DNA of 64,000 bases, taken from positions 310,001 to 374,000 of the forward strand of contig NZ_BAABJQ010000005.1 of assembly GCF_039543385.1 (NCBI RefSeq), written 5' to 3'. Numbering within the stretch: position 1 is the first letter of the stretch; every line of letters begins with the position of its first letter. This document shows, in pieces, positions 22,310 through 32,069 of this stretch. The notes below the pieces were generated by a model. That model did not search any database and was not told where the DNA came from. It saw only the letters and a program-made list of their open reading frames with translations. This stretch comes from Rugosimonospora acidiphila (GTDB taxonomy: Bacteria; Actinomycetota; Actinomycetes; Mycobacteriales; Micromonosporaceae). The position numbers were made by a program, and so were the translations under genes.

Positions 22310-23623
22310 GTGGCCCAAGACTCTGCGACACCCACCACCCGTTCCGGCCCGCGCCCGTGGACCGCGCCCACCGCGGCGACGCCGGTGCGCGCCCGGGTGC
22401 GCCTGCCCGGATCCAAGTCGATTACCGCACGGGCCCTCGTGCTGTCCGCCATCGCGGCCGGCCCGTCCACCCTCCGGTACCCGCTGCGCGCCCGCGACAC
22501 CGAGCTGATGGCCGCCGGGCTGCGCGCCATGGGCGCCGAGGTGGATAGCGGCCAGGACGAGCGATGGACGGTCCGGCCGGGCCGGCTGGCCGGGCCCGCT
22601 CACGTCGATGTCGGCCTGTCCGGCACCGTGATGCGGTTCGTGCCGCCGGTCGCCGGCCTCGCCGACGGGCCGATCACCTTCGACGGTGACCCCCATGCCC
22701 GGCAGCGCCCGCTCGGCCCGCTGGTTGACGCGCTGCGCTCGATAGGGGTCCGGATCGACTCGGCGGACACCGGCGGCCTGCCGCTGACCGTGCACGGCGC
22801 CGGCGGGGTGACCGGCGGCGACGTGACCATCGACGCCTCGGCCTCCAGCCAGCTGGTCTCCGGCCTGCTGCTGGCCGCCCCGGCCTTCGACAAGGGCATC
22901 GTGGTGCGCCACGTCGGGCCGCCGGTGCCGTCCGCCCCGCACCTGCGGATGACGGCGCAGATGCTGCGCGAGGCCGGCGCGACCGTGGACGACTCCACGC
23001 GCGACGTGTGGACGGTCGAGCCGGGCGGCCTGTCCGGGCGGGACTGGGACATCGAGCCGGACCTGTCCGGCGCCGCCCCGTTCCTGGCCGCCGCCCTGGT
23101 GACCGGCGGGCAGGTGACCGTACCGGGCTGGCCGCGCACCACCACCCAGCCCGGCGACCGGCTGCGGGAACTGCTGACCGCGATGGGCGGCGAGTGCGCG
23201 CTGACCGACGACGGGCTGGTGGTCACCGGCACCGGGGCGGTACACGGGCTGGACGCCGACCTGTCCGAGGTCGGCGAGCTGACCCCGGCCATCGTGGCGC
23301 TCGCCGCGCTGGCCGACTCCCCGTCCCGGCTGACCGGCGTGGGGCACATCCGCGGCCACGAGACCGACCGGATCGCCGCGCTGGCCCGGGAGCTGACCGG
23401 GCTCGGCGCCGACGTCACCGAGCTGGACGACGGACTGGAACTGCGGCCGGCGACCCTGCACGGCGGAGATTTCGCGACCTACGAGGACCACCGCATGGCA
23501 CACGCCGCCGCGGTGGTCGGACTCGCCGTACCGGGCGTGCGGCTGTCCGACATCGCCTGCACGTCGAAGACGATGCCGGAGTTCCCGGAGCTGTGGGCCT
23601 CGATCGTGGAGGGCACCCACTGA
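22310..23623 (+). CDS. aroA: 3-phosphoshikimate 1-carboxyvinyltransferase (EPSP synthase)
   Basis: Sixth step of the shikimate pathway: shikimate-3-phosphate plus PEP gives EPSP. The 437-residue protein carries LPGSKSITARALVLSAIA near residue 33, GTVMRFVPP near residue 105, DASASSQLVSGLLLAAPAF near residue 180, and the C-terminal HETDRIAALARELTGLGA and YEDHRMAHAAAV, all signature EPSP synthase elements. The GTG at 22310 is used; a longer start would overlap the SRAP gene on the other strand. Its stop overlaps the rsgA start, and the aroA-rsgA pair is conserved across actinobacteria. Confidence 0.96.
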   Translation: MAQDSATPTTRSGPRPWTAPTAATPVRARVRLPGSKSITARALVLSAIAAGPSTLRYPLRARDTELMAAGLRAMGAEVDSGQDERWTVRPGRLAGPAHVDVGLSGTVMRFVPPVAGLADGPITFDGDPHARQRPLGPLVDALRSIGVRIDSADTGGLPLTVHGAGGVTGGDVTIDASASSQLVSGLLLAAPAFDKGIVVRHVGPPVPSAPHLRMTAQMLREAGATVDDSTRDVWTVEPGGLSGRDWDIEPDLSGAAPFLAAALVTGGQVTVPGWPRTTTQPGDRLRELLTAMGGECALTDDGLVVTGTGAVHGLDADLSEVGELTPAIVALAALADSPSRLTGVGHIRGHETDRIAALARELTGLGADVTELDDGLELRPATLHGGDFATYEDHRMAHAAAVVGLAVPGVRLSDIACTSKTMPEFPELWASIVEGTH

Positions 23624-24720
23624 CCACCAAGCGCCGCGAGTACGACGAGGACGACGTACGGATCCGCCCGGGCCGTTCGTCGCGTCCCCGTACCCGGATC
23701 CGGCCGCGCCACGAGGGTGCCGACCGGGGCTTCGTCATCGCGGTGGACCGGGGCCGGTACACGGTCGAGGTGGCCGGCGCCCCGGTCACCGCCATGCGCG
23801 CCCGGGAACTGGGCCGGCGCGGAGTGGTGGTCGGCGACCGGGTGGCCCTGGTCGGCGACATCTCCGGCGCGCCCGGCTCGCTGGCCCGGATCGTGCGCAT
23901 CGAGGAGCGCGTTTCGGTGCTGCGGCGCACCGCCGACGACGACGAGACCACGCCAGAGGGCCGGGTCGAACGCGTGGTGGTGGCCAACGCCGACCAGCTG
24001 GTCATTGTGAGCGCGCTGGCCGACCCGCCGCCGCGTACCGGGTTCATCGACCGGTGCCTGGTCGCCGCGTACGACGCCGAGATCGATCCGCTGCTCTGCC
24101 TCACCAAGTCGGATCTGGCCGGCCCTCAGGAGGTCCTGGACTACTACGCGGAGTTGGACCTGCCGTACGTGCTGTGCCGGCCGGACGGCGACCTCGGCCC
24201 GCTGCGCGATCGGCTGGCGGGGCGCATCTCGGTGCTGGTCGGGCACTCCGGCGTCGGCAAGTCCACTCTGGTCAACCGGCTGGTACCGGACGCCGACCGG
24301 CGGGTCGGCCTGGTCAGCGCGATCGGCAAGGGGCGGCACACCTCCACCAGCGCGGTGGCGCTGCCCCTGCCGCCCCGGCCCGGCCACGGCGGGACCGACG
24401 GTGGCGCAATCGATGGTGGCGAAACCGACGACGGCACCGAACGGGAGATTGACGTCGACGGCTGGATCATCGACACCCCGGGCATCCGCTCGTTCGGGCT
24501 GGCTCACGTTTCCGCGGAGAGCCTGCTGCACGGCTTCCCCGACCTCGTACAGGCCTCGGTCAACTGCCCGCCGGGCTGTGACCACACCGGCACGGCGGGG
24601 ACCTGCGGCCTGGACGCGTTGGTGGCGGCCGGCGGCGCCGACTCGCGCCGGCTGGCGTCCTACCGGCGGCTGCTCGCCTCCCGGGAGGGCGCGCCGGACC
24701 CCGGCGACGATTCACAGTGA
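23620..24720 (+). CDS. rsgA: Ribosome small-subunit assembly GTPase, probable CTG start
   Basis: Circularly permuted GTPase that helps late 30S maturation. After an OB-fold N-domain the motifs appear in permuted order: G4 CLTKSDL, G1 GHSGVGKSTLVNRL, G2/G3 region GRHTST and DTPGIRSFG. A C-terminal zinc knuckle has CPPGCDH and CGLDALV. There is a 30-residue Gly/Asp-rich insert before G3. No ATG, GTG or TTG lies at the expected start; CTG at 23620 overlaps the aroA stop as CTGA and has GGAGGG 8 nt upstream, and homologues begin here. A GTG at 23593 is the alternative, adding nine residues. Confidence 0.93.
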   Translation: MTTKRREYDEDDVRIRPGRSSRPRTRIRPRHEGADRGFVIAVDRGRYTVEVAGAPVTAMRARELGRRGVVVGDRVALVGDISGAPGSLARIVRIEERVSVLRRTADDDETTPEGRVERVVVANADQLVIVSALADPPPRTGFIDRCLVAAYDAEIDPLLCLTKSDLAGPQEVLDYYAELDLPYVLCRPDGDLGPLRDRLAGRISVLVGHSGVGKSTLVNRLVPDADRRVGLVSAIGKGRHTSTSAVALPLPPRPGHGGTDGGAIDGGETDDGTEREIDVDGWIIDTPGIRSFGLAHVSAESLLHGFPDLVQASVNCPPGCDHTGTAGTCGLDALVAAGGADSRRLASYRRLLASREGAPDPGDDSQ

Positions 24721-24730
24721 GTCCGACTCA

Positions 24731-24745
24731 GGTCCACTGTGGACC
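24731..24745. terminator. Inverted repeat between convergent rsgA and DUF2087 gene
   Basis: GGTCCAC-T-GTGGACC, a perfect 7-bp inverted repeat 10 nt after the rsgA stop, between convergent genes. Confidence 0.4.
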
Positions 24746-24764
24746 GTAGCGCGTTCACTCGACC

Positions 24765-24788
24765 GACGCCCTACTCGACGCCCTACTC
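24765..24788. repeat. 12-bp tandem duplication across a stop codon
   Basis: GACGCCCTACTC occurs twice in tandem without mismatch; the second copy includes the TAG stop (minus strand) of the DUF2087 gene. Confidence 0.8.
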
Positions 24789-25346
24789 GACGTTGACGTA
24801 GCCGCCGCTGCGCCAGTAGACGCCGTCCTGGCGGGACAGCAGGTCCTCATCCACCAGGTACCTGCGCAGCGCCGCGTAGTCGTCGTGCCAGACCCGCAGC
24901 ATCGCGTTGACCGCCGGCTCCGGGTACCGCACCCCGGGGTCGAACTCGCCGGCGATGTACTCCAGCACGACGCGCCGCTTGCCCCGAGCCGCCGGCATTC
25001 GCACCAGCCGGCCCTCGCGCACGAACGACCGCAGCACCGCGTCCCGCTCCTGGTCGGGATCGAGCGGCACGTCCGGGAGCGGTGCGGGCGCGTGCTCACG
25101 GATCGCATCCTTGAACGTGGCGGCCCTCGCGACGTACCGACCGTCCACGGTCGACAGCAGCCCGCCCTCCTCCAGCCGGCGCAGCGCGCGCATCACGTCC
25201 CGGCCGCCCAGACCGGTCGCCTGGGCCACCTCCCCGGGAGTACCCGCGCCCAGCACCACGGCGGCGTAGCTGCGCAGCCGTTCTTCTTCGGCCAGGAGTC
25301 CACACAGCGCGTCCAGTCGCACGGCCATGACGTTAATCGTTTGCAC
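24783..25346 (-). CDS. DUF2087-domain transcriptional regulator
   Basis: A 187-residue protein. The N-terminal half looks like an ArsR-type winged helix (RLRSYAAVVLGAGTPGEVAQ, then GLGGRDVMRALRRLEEGGLL). The C-terminal 80 residues match DUF2087: REGRLVRMPAARGKRRVVLE, FDPGVRYPEPAVNAML and ALRRYLVDEDLLSRQDGVYW. This combination occurs in putative regulators of unknown ligand. The start is uncertain: GTG at 25346 is used, ATG at 25328 is an alternative, and neither has a clear ribosome-binding site. It is divergent from hisN. Confidence 0.78.
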   Translation of the reverse strand: MQTINVMAVRLDALCGLLAEEERLRSYAAVVLGAGTPGEVAQATGLGGRDVMRALRRLEEGGLLSTVDGRYVARAATFKDAIREHAPAPLPDVPLDPDQERDAVLRSFVREGRLVRMPAARGKRRVVLEYIAGEFDPGVRYPEPAVNAMLRVWHDDYAALRRYLVDEDLLSRQDGVYWRSGGYVNVE

Positions 25347-25411
25347 GGCCGCGACGGTAACTCGCCGCTCCCCTGCTCGCCGCCGAATATCGCATCCGCT
25401 AGGTTCCGGGT

Positions 25412-26212
25412 GTGGCCGGTTATGCGGATGATTTGTCCCTCGCACACCTCCTCGCGGATACCGCGGACGCGATCTCGATGGCGCGGTTCCGCGCGCTCGA
25501 TCTGCACGTCGACAGCAAGCCGGACCTGACCCCGGTCTCCGACGCGGACACCGCCGTGGAGAAGGCGCTGCGCGCCACCCTGGCCCGGGCCCGACCGCGG
25601 GACGCGGTACTCGGTGAGGAGTTCGGCGCCAGCCAGGCCCCGGCCGGCCCGGGCACCCGGCAGTGGGTCATCGATCCGATCGACGGCACGAAGAACTTCA
25701 TCCGGGGAGTACCCGTCTGGGCCACCCTGATTTCCCTCATGGAGGCCGATCAGGCGGTGGTCGGGTTGGTGTCCGCCCCGGCGCTCGGCCGGCGCTGGTG
25801 GGCCGCACGCGGGCACGGCGCGTACGCCGGGCGGCACCAGGCCGCGGCGACTCCGATCCGGGTCTCGGCGGTGCACCAGTTGTCCGACGCGTCGTTCTGC
25901 TACTCGTCTCTGCCCGGCTGGGAGGAGACGGGGCGACTGCCCGGCATGCTGGACATCATGCGTCGTACCTGGAGGAGTCGCGCGTACGGCGACTTTTACG
26001 GATATATGTTGGTGGCCGAGGGCGCCGTGGACGTGATGGTCGAACCCGAGCTTTCACTGTGGGATGTAGCCGCTCTGGTGCCTATCGTGACGGAGGCCGG
26101 CGGCACGTTCACCGACGTGACAGGTGAGCCGGGTCCGCTCGGCGGCAGCGCAGTGGCGACCAACGGTCGACTCCACGCCGACATCCTCGAACGACTTGCG
26201 CCAGAGCGCTGA
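25412..26212 (+). CDS. hisN: Histidinol-phosphatase, inositol-monophosphatase fold
   Basis: Dephosphorylates histidinol phosphate in histidine synthesis. The 266-residue protein has the IMPase metal motifs GEEFG (near residue 70), the signature WVIDPIDGTKNF (near residue 87) and ELSLWDVAALVPIVTEAGG near residue 212. The residues after the second motif (IRGVPVWATLISL) match HisN proteins more closely than generic inositol monophosphatases. Position near aroA-rsgA matches the Streptomyces hisN locus. The GTG at 25412 begins the frame. A role as inositol monophosphatase cannot be fully excluded. Confidence 0.88.
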   Translation: MAGYADDLSLAHLLADTADAISMARFRALDLHVDSKPDLTPVSDADTAVEKALRATLARARPRDAVLGEEFGASQAPAGPGTRQWVIDPIDGTKNFIRGVPVWATLISLMEADQAVVGLVSAPALGRRWWAARGHGAYAGRHQAAATPIRVSAVHQLSDASFCYSSLPGWEETGRLPGMLDIMRRTWRSRAYGDFYGYMLVAEGAVDVMVEPELSLWDVAALVPIVTEAGGTFTDVTGEPGPLGGSAVATNGRLHADILERLAPER

Positions 26213-26230
26213 GCCACTATTCTCGCCTCA

Positions 26231-27115
26231 ATGGGGTCCTCAGGTTGGCTGTACCTCACGGCCATGATCGTGGCGTACGGGACGGCGAACCTTCTCCAAT
26301 CGGTAGCCGTCTCGCGCACCCGACAAGAGAAGAATTTCCACCCGAGCCTGCTGCTGCGGCTGTGTGAGCAGCGCACGTACCTGGTCGGTGTGGGCTTCCA
26401 GATGCTCGGCTTCGTGCTGGCCTTCCTGGCCCGTCGCGACCTCCCCCTGTTCCTGGTGCAGGCGTCCGTGGCCGCCGGGCTCGGCGTGACGGCGGTGTTC
26501 GGCGTGCTGCTGCTCAAATGGCGGCTGCCGCCCGCCGAGCTGGCCCTGCTCGCGCTGCTGTGCTTCGGCATCGCCGGGCTCGTCATCGCCGCCCGGCCCG
26601 CACCCTCGCGTCCGGTCGGCTCGGCCACCGAGGCCGGGCTCGCGGTCGTCCTGGCCGTCATCGCGGTGCTGGGCTTCTTCGCGGTGCGGCTGCACGGCGC
26701 GCCGGGCTCGGTCGCCCTGGGCTCCCTTGCCGGGCTCTGCTTCGGTGCCGCCGCGGTGGCGTCCCGGCCCCTGGCGTCGGTGCACAGCTGGGACCGGTTC
26801 CTGGCCGCCCCGCTGCTGTACCTGCTGATCGCCCACTCGCTGGTCGGCCAGCTGCTGCTCGGCCTCGCCATGCAGCGCGGCTCGACGACCGCGGCGGTGG
26901 CCGCCATGGACGCCGCGGCCGCGGTGCCGGCCGCGCTCATCGGGCTGTTCCTGCTCGGCGACCAGATCTGGCCGGGCCGGCAGTGGCTGGCCGCGCTCGG
27001 CTTCCTGGCCACGCTGGCGGCGGTGCTCGGGATGACCCGGTACGCGACGCCGCAGCACCACCGCGCGGCGCCACCCAGCCGCGCGGTACCGGAGCGGCTG
27101 GCGACCAGCCGCTGA
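26231..27115 (+). CDS. DMT-superfamily (EamA/NIPA-like) membrane transporter
   Basis: A 294-residue integral membrane protein with about nine hydrophobic helices arranged as two weak repeats, as in the drug/metabolite transporter superfamily. The first half starts GWLYLTAMIVAYGTANLLQS; the second includes GLAMQRGSTTAAVAAMDAAA, a typical helix-8 pattern. The tail is short and basic. No substrate can be inferred; NIPA-type members move magnesium. It begins 18 nt after the hisN stop in the same direction and may be in its operon. Confidence 0.75.
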   Translation: MGSSGWLYLTAMIVAYGTANLLQSVAVSRTRQEKNFHPSLLLRLCEQRTYLVGVGFQMLGFVLAFLARRDLPLFLVQASVAAGLGVTAVFGVLLLKWRLPPAELALLALLCFGIAGLVIAARPAPSRPVGSATEAGLAVVLAVIAVLGFFAVRLHGAPGSVALGSLAGLCFGAAAVASRPLASVHSWDRFLAAPLLYLLIAHSLVGQLLLGLAMQRGSTTAAVAAMDAAAAVPAALIGLFLLGDQIWPGRQWLAALGFLATLAAVLGMTRYATPQHHRAAPPSRAVPERLATSR

Positions 27116-27154
27116 GCCGCTCCGCCACGCCGCTCCTGGGCGCAGCCGGCCCCG

Positions 27155-28174
27155 CTACGCCGGCCGGGGCCGCGGTACGCCCACCGACGCCCGCCCGTGC
27201 AGCGGCATCGCTACCCGATGCACCTCGTGCGCTGCCGCCTCGGCGAGCAGCAGCTCGACGGCCAGGCGGCCCAGCTCGAAATGCGGGATCGCCACGCTGG
27301 TGAGCTGGGGGCGCAGCCACGAGGCCAGATGCGAGCCGTCGAACGACACCACCGAAACGTCGTCCGGCACGGCCAGTCCGGCCCGGTCGGCTGCCTGGTA
27401 GGCGCCGAAGGCCACCCGGTCGTTGAGGCAGATCAGCGCCGTAACGCGCTTGCCGGACGCGAAGAAGTCGTACACCGCCTGATAGGCAGGCTCCGGCCAC
27501 CACGGGCACTCGACCGTGCCGCTCAACGTCACGCCCTCCGCGGCGAAAACCTCCTCCACGCCGGCACGCCGCTCCCGGGCCGCGTACACCTCCGCGGGCG
27601 TCTCGCCGACCATGACTATCCCGTCGCGGTGCCCGGCCTCCAGCAGAGTCCTGGCGGCGATCCGCCCGGCGTCCCGCTCGTCGGGCAGCACGGCGGGGAT
27701 CCGGTGGTCGTCGGCCAGGCAGTTGAGCAACACCAGCCGGTGCCCGCGCAGGCTCGCCGGGGGCCGCGCCGGCCGGGTGCACATGCTCGCGAAGATGAAC
27801 CCGTCAACCCCACGGTCGAGCATGTCCTGGACGAGCTGCATCTCCACCGTGTCGTCTCCCCCGGTCTCGCCGATGAACAGCAGATGCTGGTGGGCGAGGG
27901 CGGTGGACAGGCTGCCGCGGATCAGCTCGCCGGCGAAGGCCTCGGTGGCGATGGTGTCGGAGACCAGGCCGATCGTGCGGGTCAGTTTGGTGCGTAGGCT
28001 GCGGGCCATCAGGTTCGGCCGGTAGTTGAGTTCACGCGCCGCGTGCAGCACCCGATGCTCGGCCTCGGCCGAGATGCGCATGTCCGTGCGTCCGGCCATG
28101 ACGAAGGACGCCGTTGTCCTGGACACCCCGGCTCGGCGGGCGACATCGAGAAGCGTGACCCTAGGGGTAGGCAT
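27155..28174 (-). CDS. LacI-family transcriptional regulator
   Basis: A 339-residue sugar-responsive repressor. The N-terminal helix-turn-helix is canonical: VTLLDVARRAGVSRTTASFV, with the hinge-helix region RPNLMARSLRTKLT at about residues 52-65. The periplasmic-binding-like effector domain follows (IGLVSDTIATEAFAGELIRG; LICLNDRVAFGAYQAA; VSVVSFDGSHLASWLRPQLT). GGAGGG precedes the ATG. It is divergent from the sugar ABC importer and is its likely regulator. The inducer sugar is unknown. Confidence 0.92.
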   Translation of the reverse strand: MPTPRVTLLDVARRAGVSRTTASFVMAGRTDMRISAEAEHRVLHAARELNYRPNLMARSLRTKLTRTIGLVSDTIATEAFAGELIRGSLSTALAHQHLLFIGETGGDDTVEMQLVQDMLDRGVDGFIFASMCTRPARPPASLRGHRLVLLNCLADDHRIPAVLPDERDAGRIAARTLLEAGHRDGIVMVGETPAEVYAARERRAGVEEVFAAEGVTLSGTVECPWWPEPAYQAVYDFFASGKRVTALICLNDRVAFGAYQAADRAGLAVPDDVSVVSFDGSHLASWLRPQLTSVAIPHFELGRLAVELLLAEAAAHEVHRVAMPLHGRASVGVPRPRPA

Positions 28175-28487
28175 GCCGGTCCCTCCGTCGTTGAATAAGT
28201 CTCAGCACAGACGGCCCCACGGCGGCAGGATGAGCGAGCAAACCACCTCAAGTTTAGGCCAAGGTCACGAGTCCGTAACAGCCTTGACATGTCCGACCAC
28301 CGGGTGGAGTCTCAGCTAATCCGATTCAGCACTGACGATCCCCACAAAAGATGCCGGTAGACGTTAATCGATAGACCATCAGCACCAGCGGAAGTGTTAC
28401 CAGTCCGGCGTACCCGGCACGGTGCGGCCACCCCTGCCTCCCCATGCGTCCGCTCCATCGAGCGGTATAACACGTGAAGGAGTAACA
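28175..28487. promoter_or_regulatory. Divergent control region of LacI gene and sugar ABC operon
   Basis: No gene is seen in these 313 nt. A LacI-type operator candidate GTTAATCGATAGAC (28363-28376) has the central ATCGAT with ten of fourteen symmetrical positions, as expected for a CG-centred LacI-family site. A TTGACA hexamer (28284-28289) has no convincing -10 partner. The importer's ribosome-binding site GAAGGAG ends the region. Confidence 0.45.
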
Positions 28488-29771
28488 GTGATCAGAAGAA
28501 TCCGAGGCTTCTCCGTCGCCATGGCATCCCTGGGCGCCGGTGTTCTGCTCATCGCCATGGCTGGGTGCTCGGGCGGCGGTGGCGACGACAGCGCCAGCCA
28601 GAACACGACGTCCCGCGGCCCGATCACATACGTGCAGGGCAAGGACAACAACAACGTCATCCGGCCACTGATCGCGCAGTGGAACGCGAGCCACCCGAAG
28701 GAGCAGGTCACCTTCAAGGAGCAGTCCGACCAGGCCGACCAGCAGCACGACGATCTGGTACAGCACTTCCAGGCCAAGGATCCGCACTACGACGTGGTCG
28801 ACGTCGACGTGGTGTGGACCGCCGAGTTCGCCGCGAAGGGCTGGCTGCAGCCGCTGACCGGAGACTTCGCTCTCGACACCTCGAAGCTGCTGCCGGCCAC
28901 GGTCAAGACCGGCACCTACAACGGCGTCCTGTACGCCGCCCCGCAGTCCTCCGACGGCGGATTGCTCTACTACCGCAAGGACCTCGTCCCCAACCCGCCA
29001 AAGACCTGGGACGAGATGCTGCAGGACTGCTCGATCGCCAAGTCGCACAACATGGGCTGCTACGCCGGCCAGTACGCGAAGTACGAGGGCCTCACGGTGA
29101 ACACGGCCGAGGCGATCAACACGGCCGGCGGTGAGATCGTGAAGTCCGACGGACGCACGCCGGACGTCGACACTCCGGCCGCCGCCAAAGGCCTGACCAT
29201 GCTGGTCGACGCGTACAAGAACGGCGACATCCCGCAGCAGGCCATCACGTACCAGGAGGAGCAGGGCCGCCAGGCGTTCGAGGCCGGCCAACTGCTGTTC
29301 ATGCGCAACTGGCCGTACGTGTACAGCCTGGCGACCACGGACGCCAGCTCGAAGGTCAAGACCAGCATGGCCATCGCCCCGCTCCCCGGCCTGACCGCCA
29401 CCACTCCGGGCGCCTCCAGCCTGGGCGGTCACAACGCGGCCATCAGCAAGTACTCGGCACACAAGGCCACCGCGCTGGACTTCGTGAAGTTCCTGGAGAG
29501 CGAGGACACGCAGAACACCTTCGCGACCAAGGCCTCCCTGGCGCCGGTCATCGCGTCGCTCTACGACGACCCGACGCTCATCCAGAAGCTGCCGTACCTG
29601 CCGACGTTGAAGACGTCCATTCTCAACGCCGTCCCGCGCCCGGTCACGCCGTTCTACCCGGCCGTCACCCAGGCCATCGAGGAGAACGCGTACGCGGCGA
29701 TCAAGGGCGACAAGACCGTGGACCAAGCGCTGAAAGACATGCAAGCAGCGATCACGGCTGCCGGTTCCTGA
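28488..29771 (+). CDS. Sugar ABC transporter substrate-binding lipoprotein
   Basis: Extracytoplasmic receptor of a CUT1-type carbohydrate importer, 427 residues. The signal peptide ends with the lipobox LLIAMAGC and a Gly-rich linker, so it is membrane-anchored. The mature part is a family-1 solute-binding protein, with hinge segments such as YAAPQSSDGGLLYYRKDLV and AFEAGQLLFMRNWPYVYSL. GAAGGAG lies 6 nt before the GTG start at 28488. Two permease genes follow. Similar receptors bind trehalose, maltose or related oligosaccharides; the ligand here is not assignable. Confidence 0.92.
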   Translation: MIRRIRGFSVAMASLGAGVLLIAMAGCSGGGGDDSASQNTTSRGPITYVQGKDNNNVIRPLIAQWNASHPKEQVTFKEQSDQADQQHDDLVQHFQAKDPHYDVVDVDVVWTAEFAAKGWLQPLTGDFALDTSKLLPATVKTGTYNGVLYAAPQSSDGGLLYYRKDLVPNPPKTWDEMLQDCSIAKSHNMGCYAGQYAKYEGLTVNTAEAINTAGGEIVKSDGRTPDVDTPAAAKGLTMLVDAYKNGDIPQQAITYQEEQGRQAFEAGQLLFMRNWPYVYSLATTDASSKVKTSMAIAPLPGLTATTPGASSLGGHNAAISKYSAHKATALDFVKFLESEDTQNTFATKASLAPVIASLYDDPTLIQKLPYLPTLKTSILNAVPRPVTPFYPAVTQAIEENAYAAIKGDKTVDQALKDMQAAITAAGS

Positions 29772-29779
29772 CGGCCGCC

Positions 29780-29810
29780 GCGGGGCCGGACCGATTCGGT
29801 CCGGCCCCGC
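29780..29810 (+). terminator. Intercistronic hairpin after binding-protein gene
   Basis: GCGGGGCCGGACC-GATTC-GGTCCGGCCCCGC is a perfect 13-bp stem with a 5-nt loop, 9 nt after the binding-protein stop and 46 nt before the first permease. Such hairpins commonly stabilise the receptor mRNA and lower permease expression, giving receptor excess. Confidence 0.75.
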
Positions 29811-29855
29811 CCGCATTTCCCCACGACCGGCGTCGTGCCCGTAGAGGGAGGGATC

Positions 29856-30881
29856 ATGTCCGTCACTTCTGGCGTCAGCGCAGACGACAAGGCGGAGCAG
29901 GACAAAGCCGCGCCGCCACCACGAAACCGGGGCTCCTCGCTGCGCAAGGGTGAGGGCAAGCTCGGTCTCTATCTGATCACACCGACCATCGTTCTGCTGG
30001 CCGTCGTCATCGGGTACCCGGTGGTCAAGGCCATCGTCATGTCGTTTCAGAAGGACCCCGGGCTGGACAAGGCCACCGGGATGTTCGTCAGCGGCGGCAA
30101 CGCCGGTTTCTCCAACTACACGCACTGGATCCTCCAGCGCTGTGGCACCGTTTCCTGCCCGCCGGGAACCCTGGGCGCCGAGTTCTGGGACTCCGTGGGC
30201 ACCACGTTCTTCTTCACCGCCACCACCGTCGTCATCGAGGTGATCCTCGGCATGTGGATGGCGCTGGTGATGAACCGGGCGTTCCGCGGTCGCGGCCTGC
30301 TGCGCGCCAGTGTGCTGGTGCCGTGGGCGATCCCGACCGCCATCACCGCCAAGCTCTGGTATTTCATCTTCGCCTACGACGGCATCGCCAACCGCGTGCT
30401 GCACACCCACATCCTGTGGACCGGCGATCAGTGGGCGTCCAGGTTCGCCATCATCATCGCGGACGTCTGGAAGACCACGCCGTTCATTGCGCTGCTGATC
30501 CTGGCCGGCCTCCAGGTGATTCCCGCCGACACCTACGAGGCCGCCGTGGTGGACGGCGCCAACGCCTGGCAACGCTTCACCCAGGTGACCCTGCCGCTGG
30601 TGCGGCCGGCGCTCATGGTCGCGATCCTCTTCCGCGTCCTCGACGCGCTGCGCATCTACGACCTGCCGGCGATCCTCACCGGCGGTGGCGGCGGGACCGG
30701 GCACGCCACCACCACGCTGTCGATCCTCGTGGTGGAGCAGATCCGTGGCGGCTTCAACAGCGCGGCCGCGCTGTCCACCCTGACGTTCCTGCTCATCTTC
30801 CTGGTCGCCTTCATCTTCGTGAGGTTCCTCGGCGCCCACGTGGTGCAGACGCAGCAGCGGCAGCAGAAGGGAACGATCTGA
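29856..30881 (+). CDS. Sugar ABC transporter permease (MalF type)
   Basis: A 341-residue inner-membrane permease with six helices and a 45-residue cytoplasmic N-terminal tail. The conserved EAA loop that docks the ATPase is EAAVVDGANAWQRFTQVTLP near residue 228. The large first periplasmic loop (with CGTVSCPPGTLG) is typical of MalF-like subunits. GAGGGAGGG precedes the ATG at 29856. It pairs with the following MalG-type permease; no ATPase gene is present, so a shared MsiK-like ATPase encoded elsewhere is likely. Confidence 0.92.
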   Translation: MSVTSGVSADDKAEQDKAAPPPRNRGSSLRKGEGKLGLYLITPTIVLLAVVIGYPVVKAIVMSFQKDPGLDKATGMFVSGGNAGFSNYTHWILQRCGTVSCPPGTLGAEFWDSVGTTFFFTATTVVIEVILGMWMALVMNRAFRGRGLLRASVLVPWAIPTAITAKLWYFIFAYDGIANRVLHTHILWTGDQWASRFAIIIADVWKTTPFIALLILAGLQVIPADTYEAAVVDGANAWQRFTQVTLPLVRPALMVAILFRVLDALRIYDLPAILTGGGGGTGHATTTLSILVVEQIRGGFNSAAALSTLTFLLIFLVAFIFVRFLGAHVVQTQQRQQKGTI

Positions 30882-30882
30882 G

Positions 30883-31791
<909 letters not shown>

Positions 31792-31819
31792 CGCCGCCGC
31801 TGGCGGAAGGGAGAGCACG

Positions 31820-32008
31820 TTGCACCCCAGGGCCCGCGCTCAGCGGCTCGAGATGGTCATCGGGATCCTCGGCTTCTTCGCGGTGGTCGCTTTCATCATC
31901 ACCGTGGTGGCCGAGCTGCGGGGCCAGCCGGCGCTGCGCCCCGCACTGGTCCTGGCCGGTTTCGTGGTAGCGCTGGCCGCCGTCGTGTACGTGCGCCGCA
32001 AAAACTGA
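31820..32008 (+). CDS. Small two-helix membrane protein
   Basis: A 62-residue protein with two hydrophobic segments (about residues 13-32 and 40-57) separated by a short charged turn (LRGQPALR), ending VYVRRKN. The TTG start at 31820 has GGAAGGGAGAG upstream. It follows the permeases by 28 nt and probably belongs to their transcript, which ends at the hairpin at 32014. No function is known; a small accessory subunit is possible but unproven. Confidence 0.6.
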   Translation: MHPRARAQRLEMVIGILGFFAVVAFIITVVAELRGQPALRPALVLAGFVVALAAVVYVRRKN

Positions 32009-32013
32009 CGGAG

Positions 32014-32044
32014 GATTCCGGGCCGTCGACCGCGACCCGGAATC
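32014..32044. terminator. Terminator-like hairpin ending the sugar operon
   Basis: GATTCCGGG-N13-CCCGGAATC, a perfect 9-bp stem, 6 nt after the small membrane-protein stop and before a converging gene. Confidence 0.6.
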
Positions 32045-32069
32045 GATGGTCATGCCGCGCGACCGCACG

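Noticed and set aside
28284..28312. TTGACA as a promoter for the sugar ABC operon
   Set aside because: No acceptable -10 hexamer at 16-19 nt spacing.
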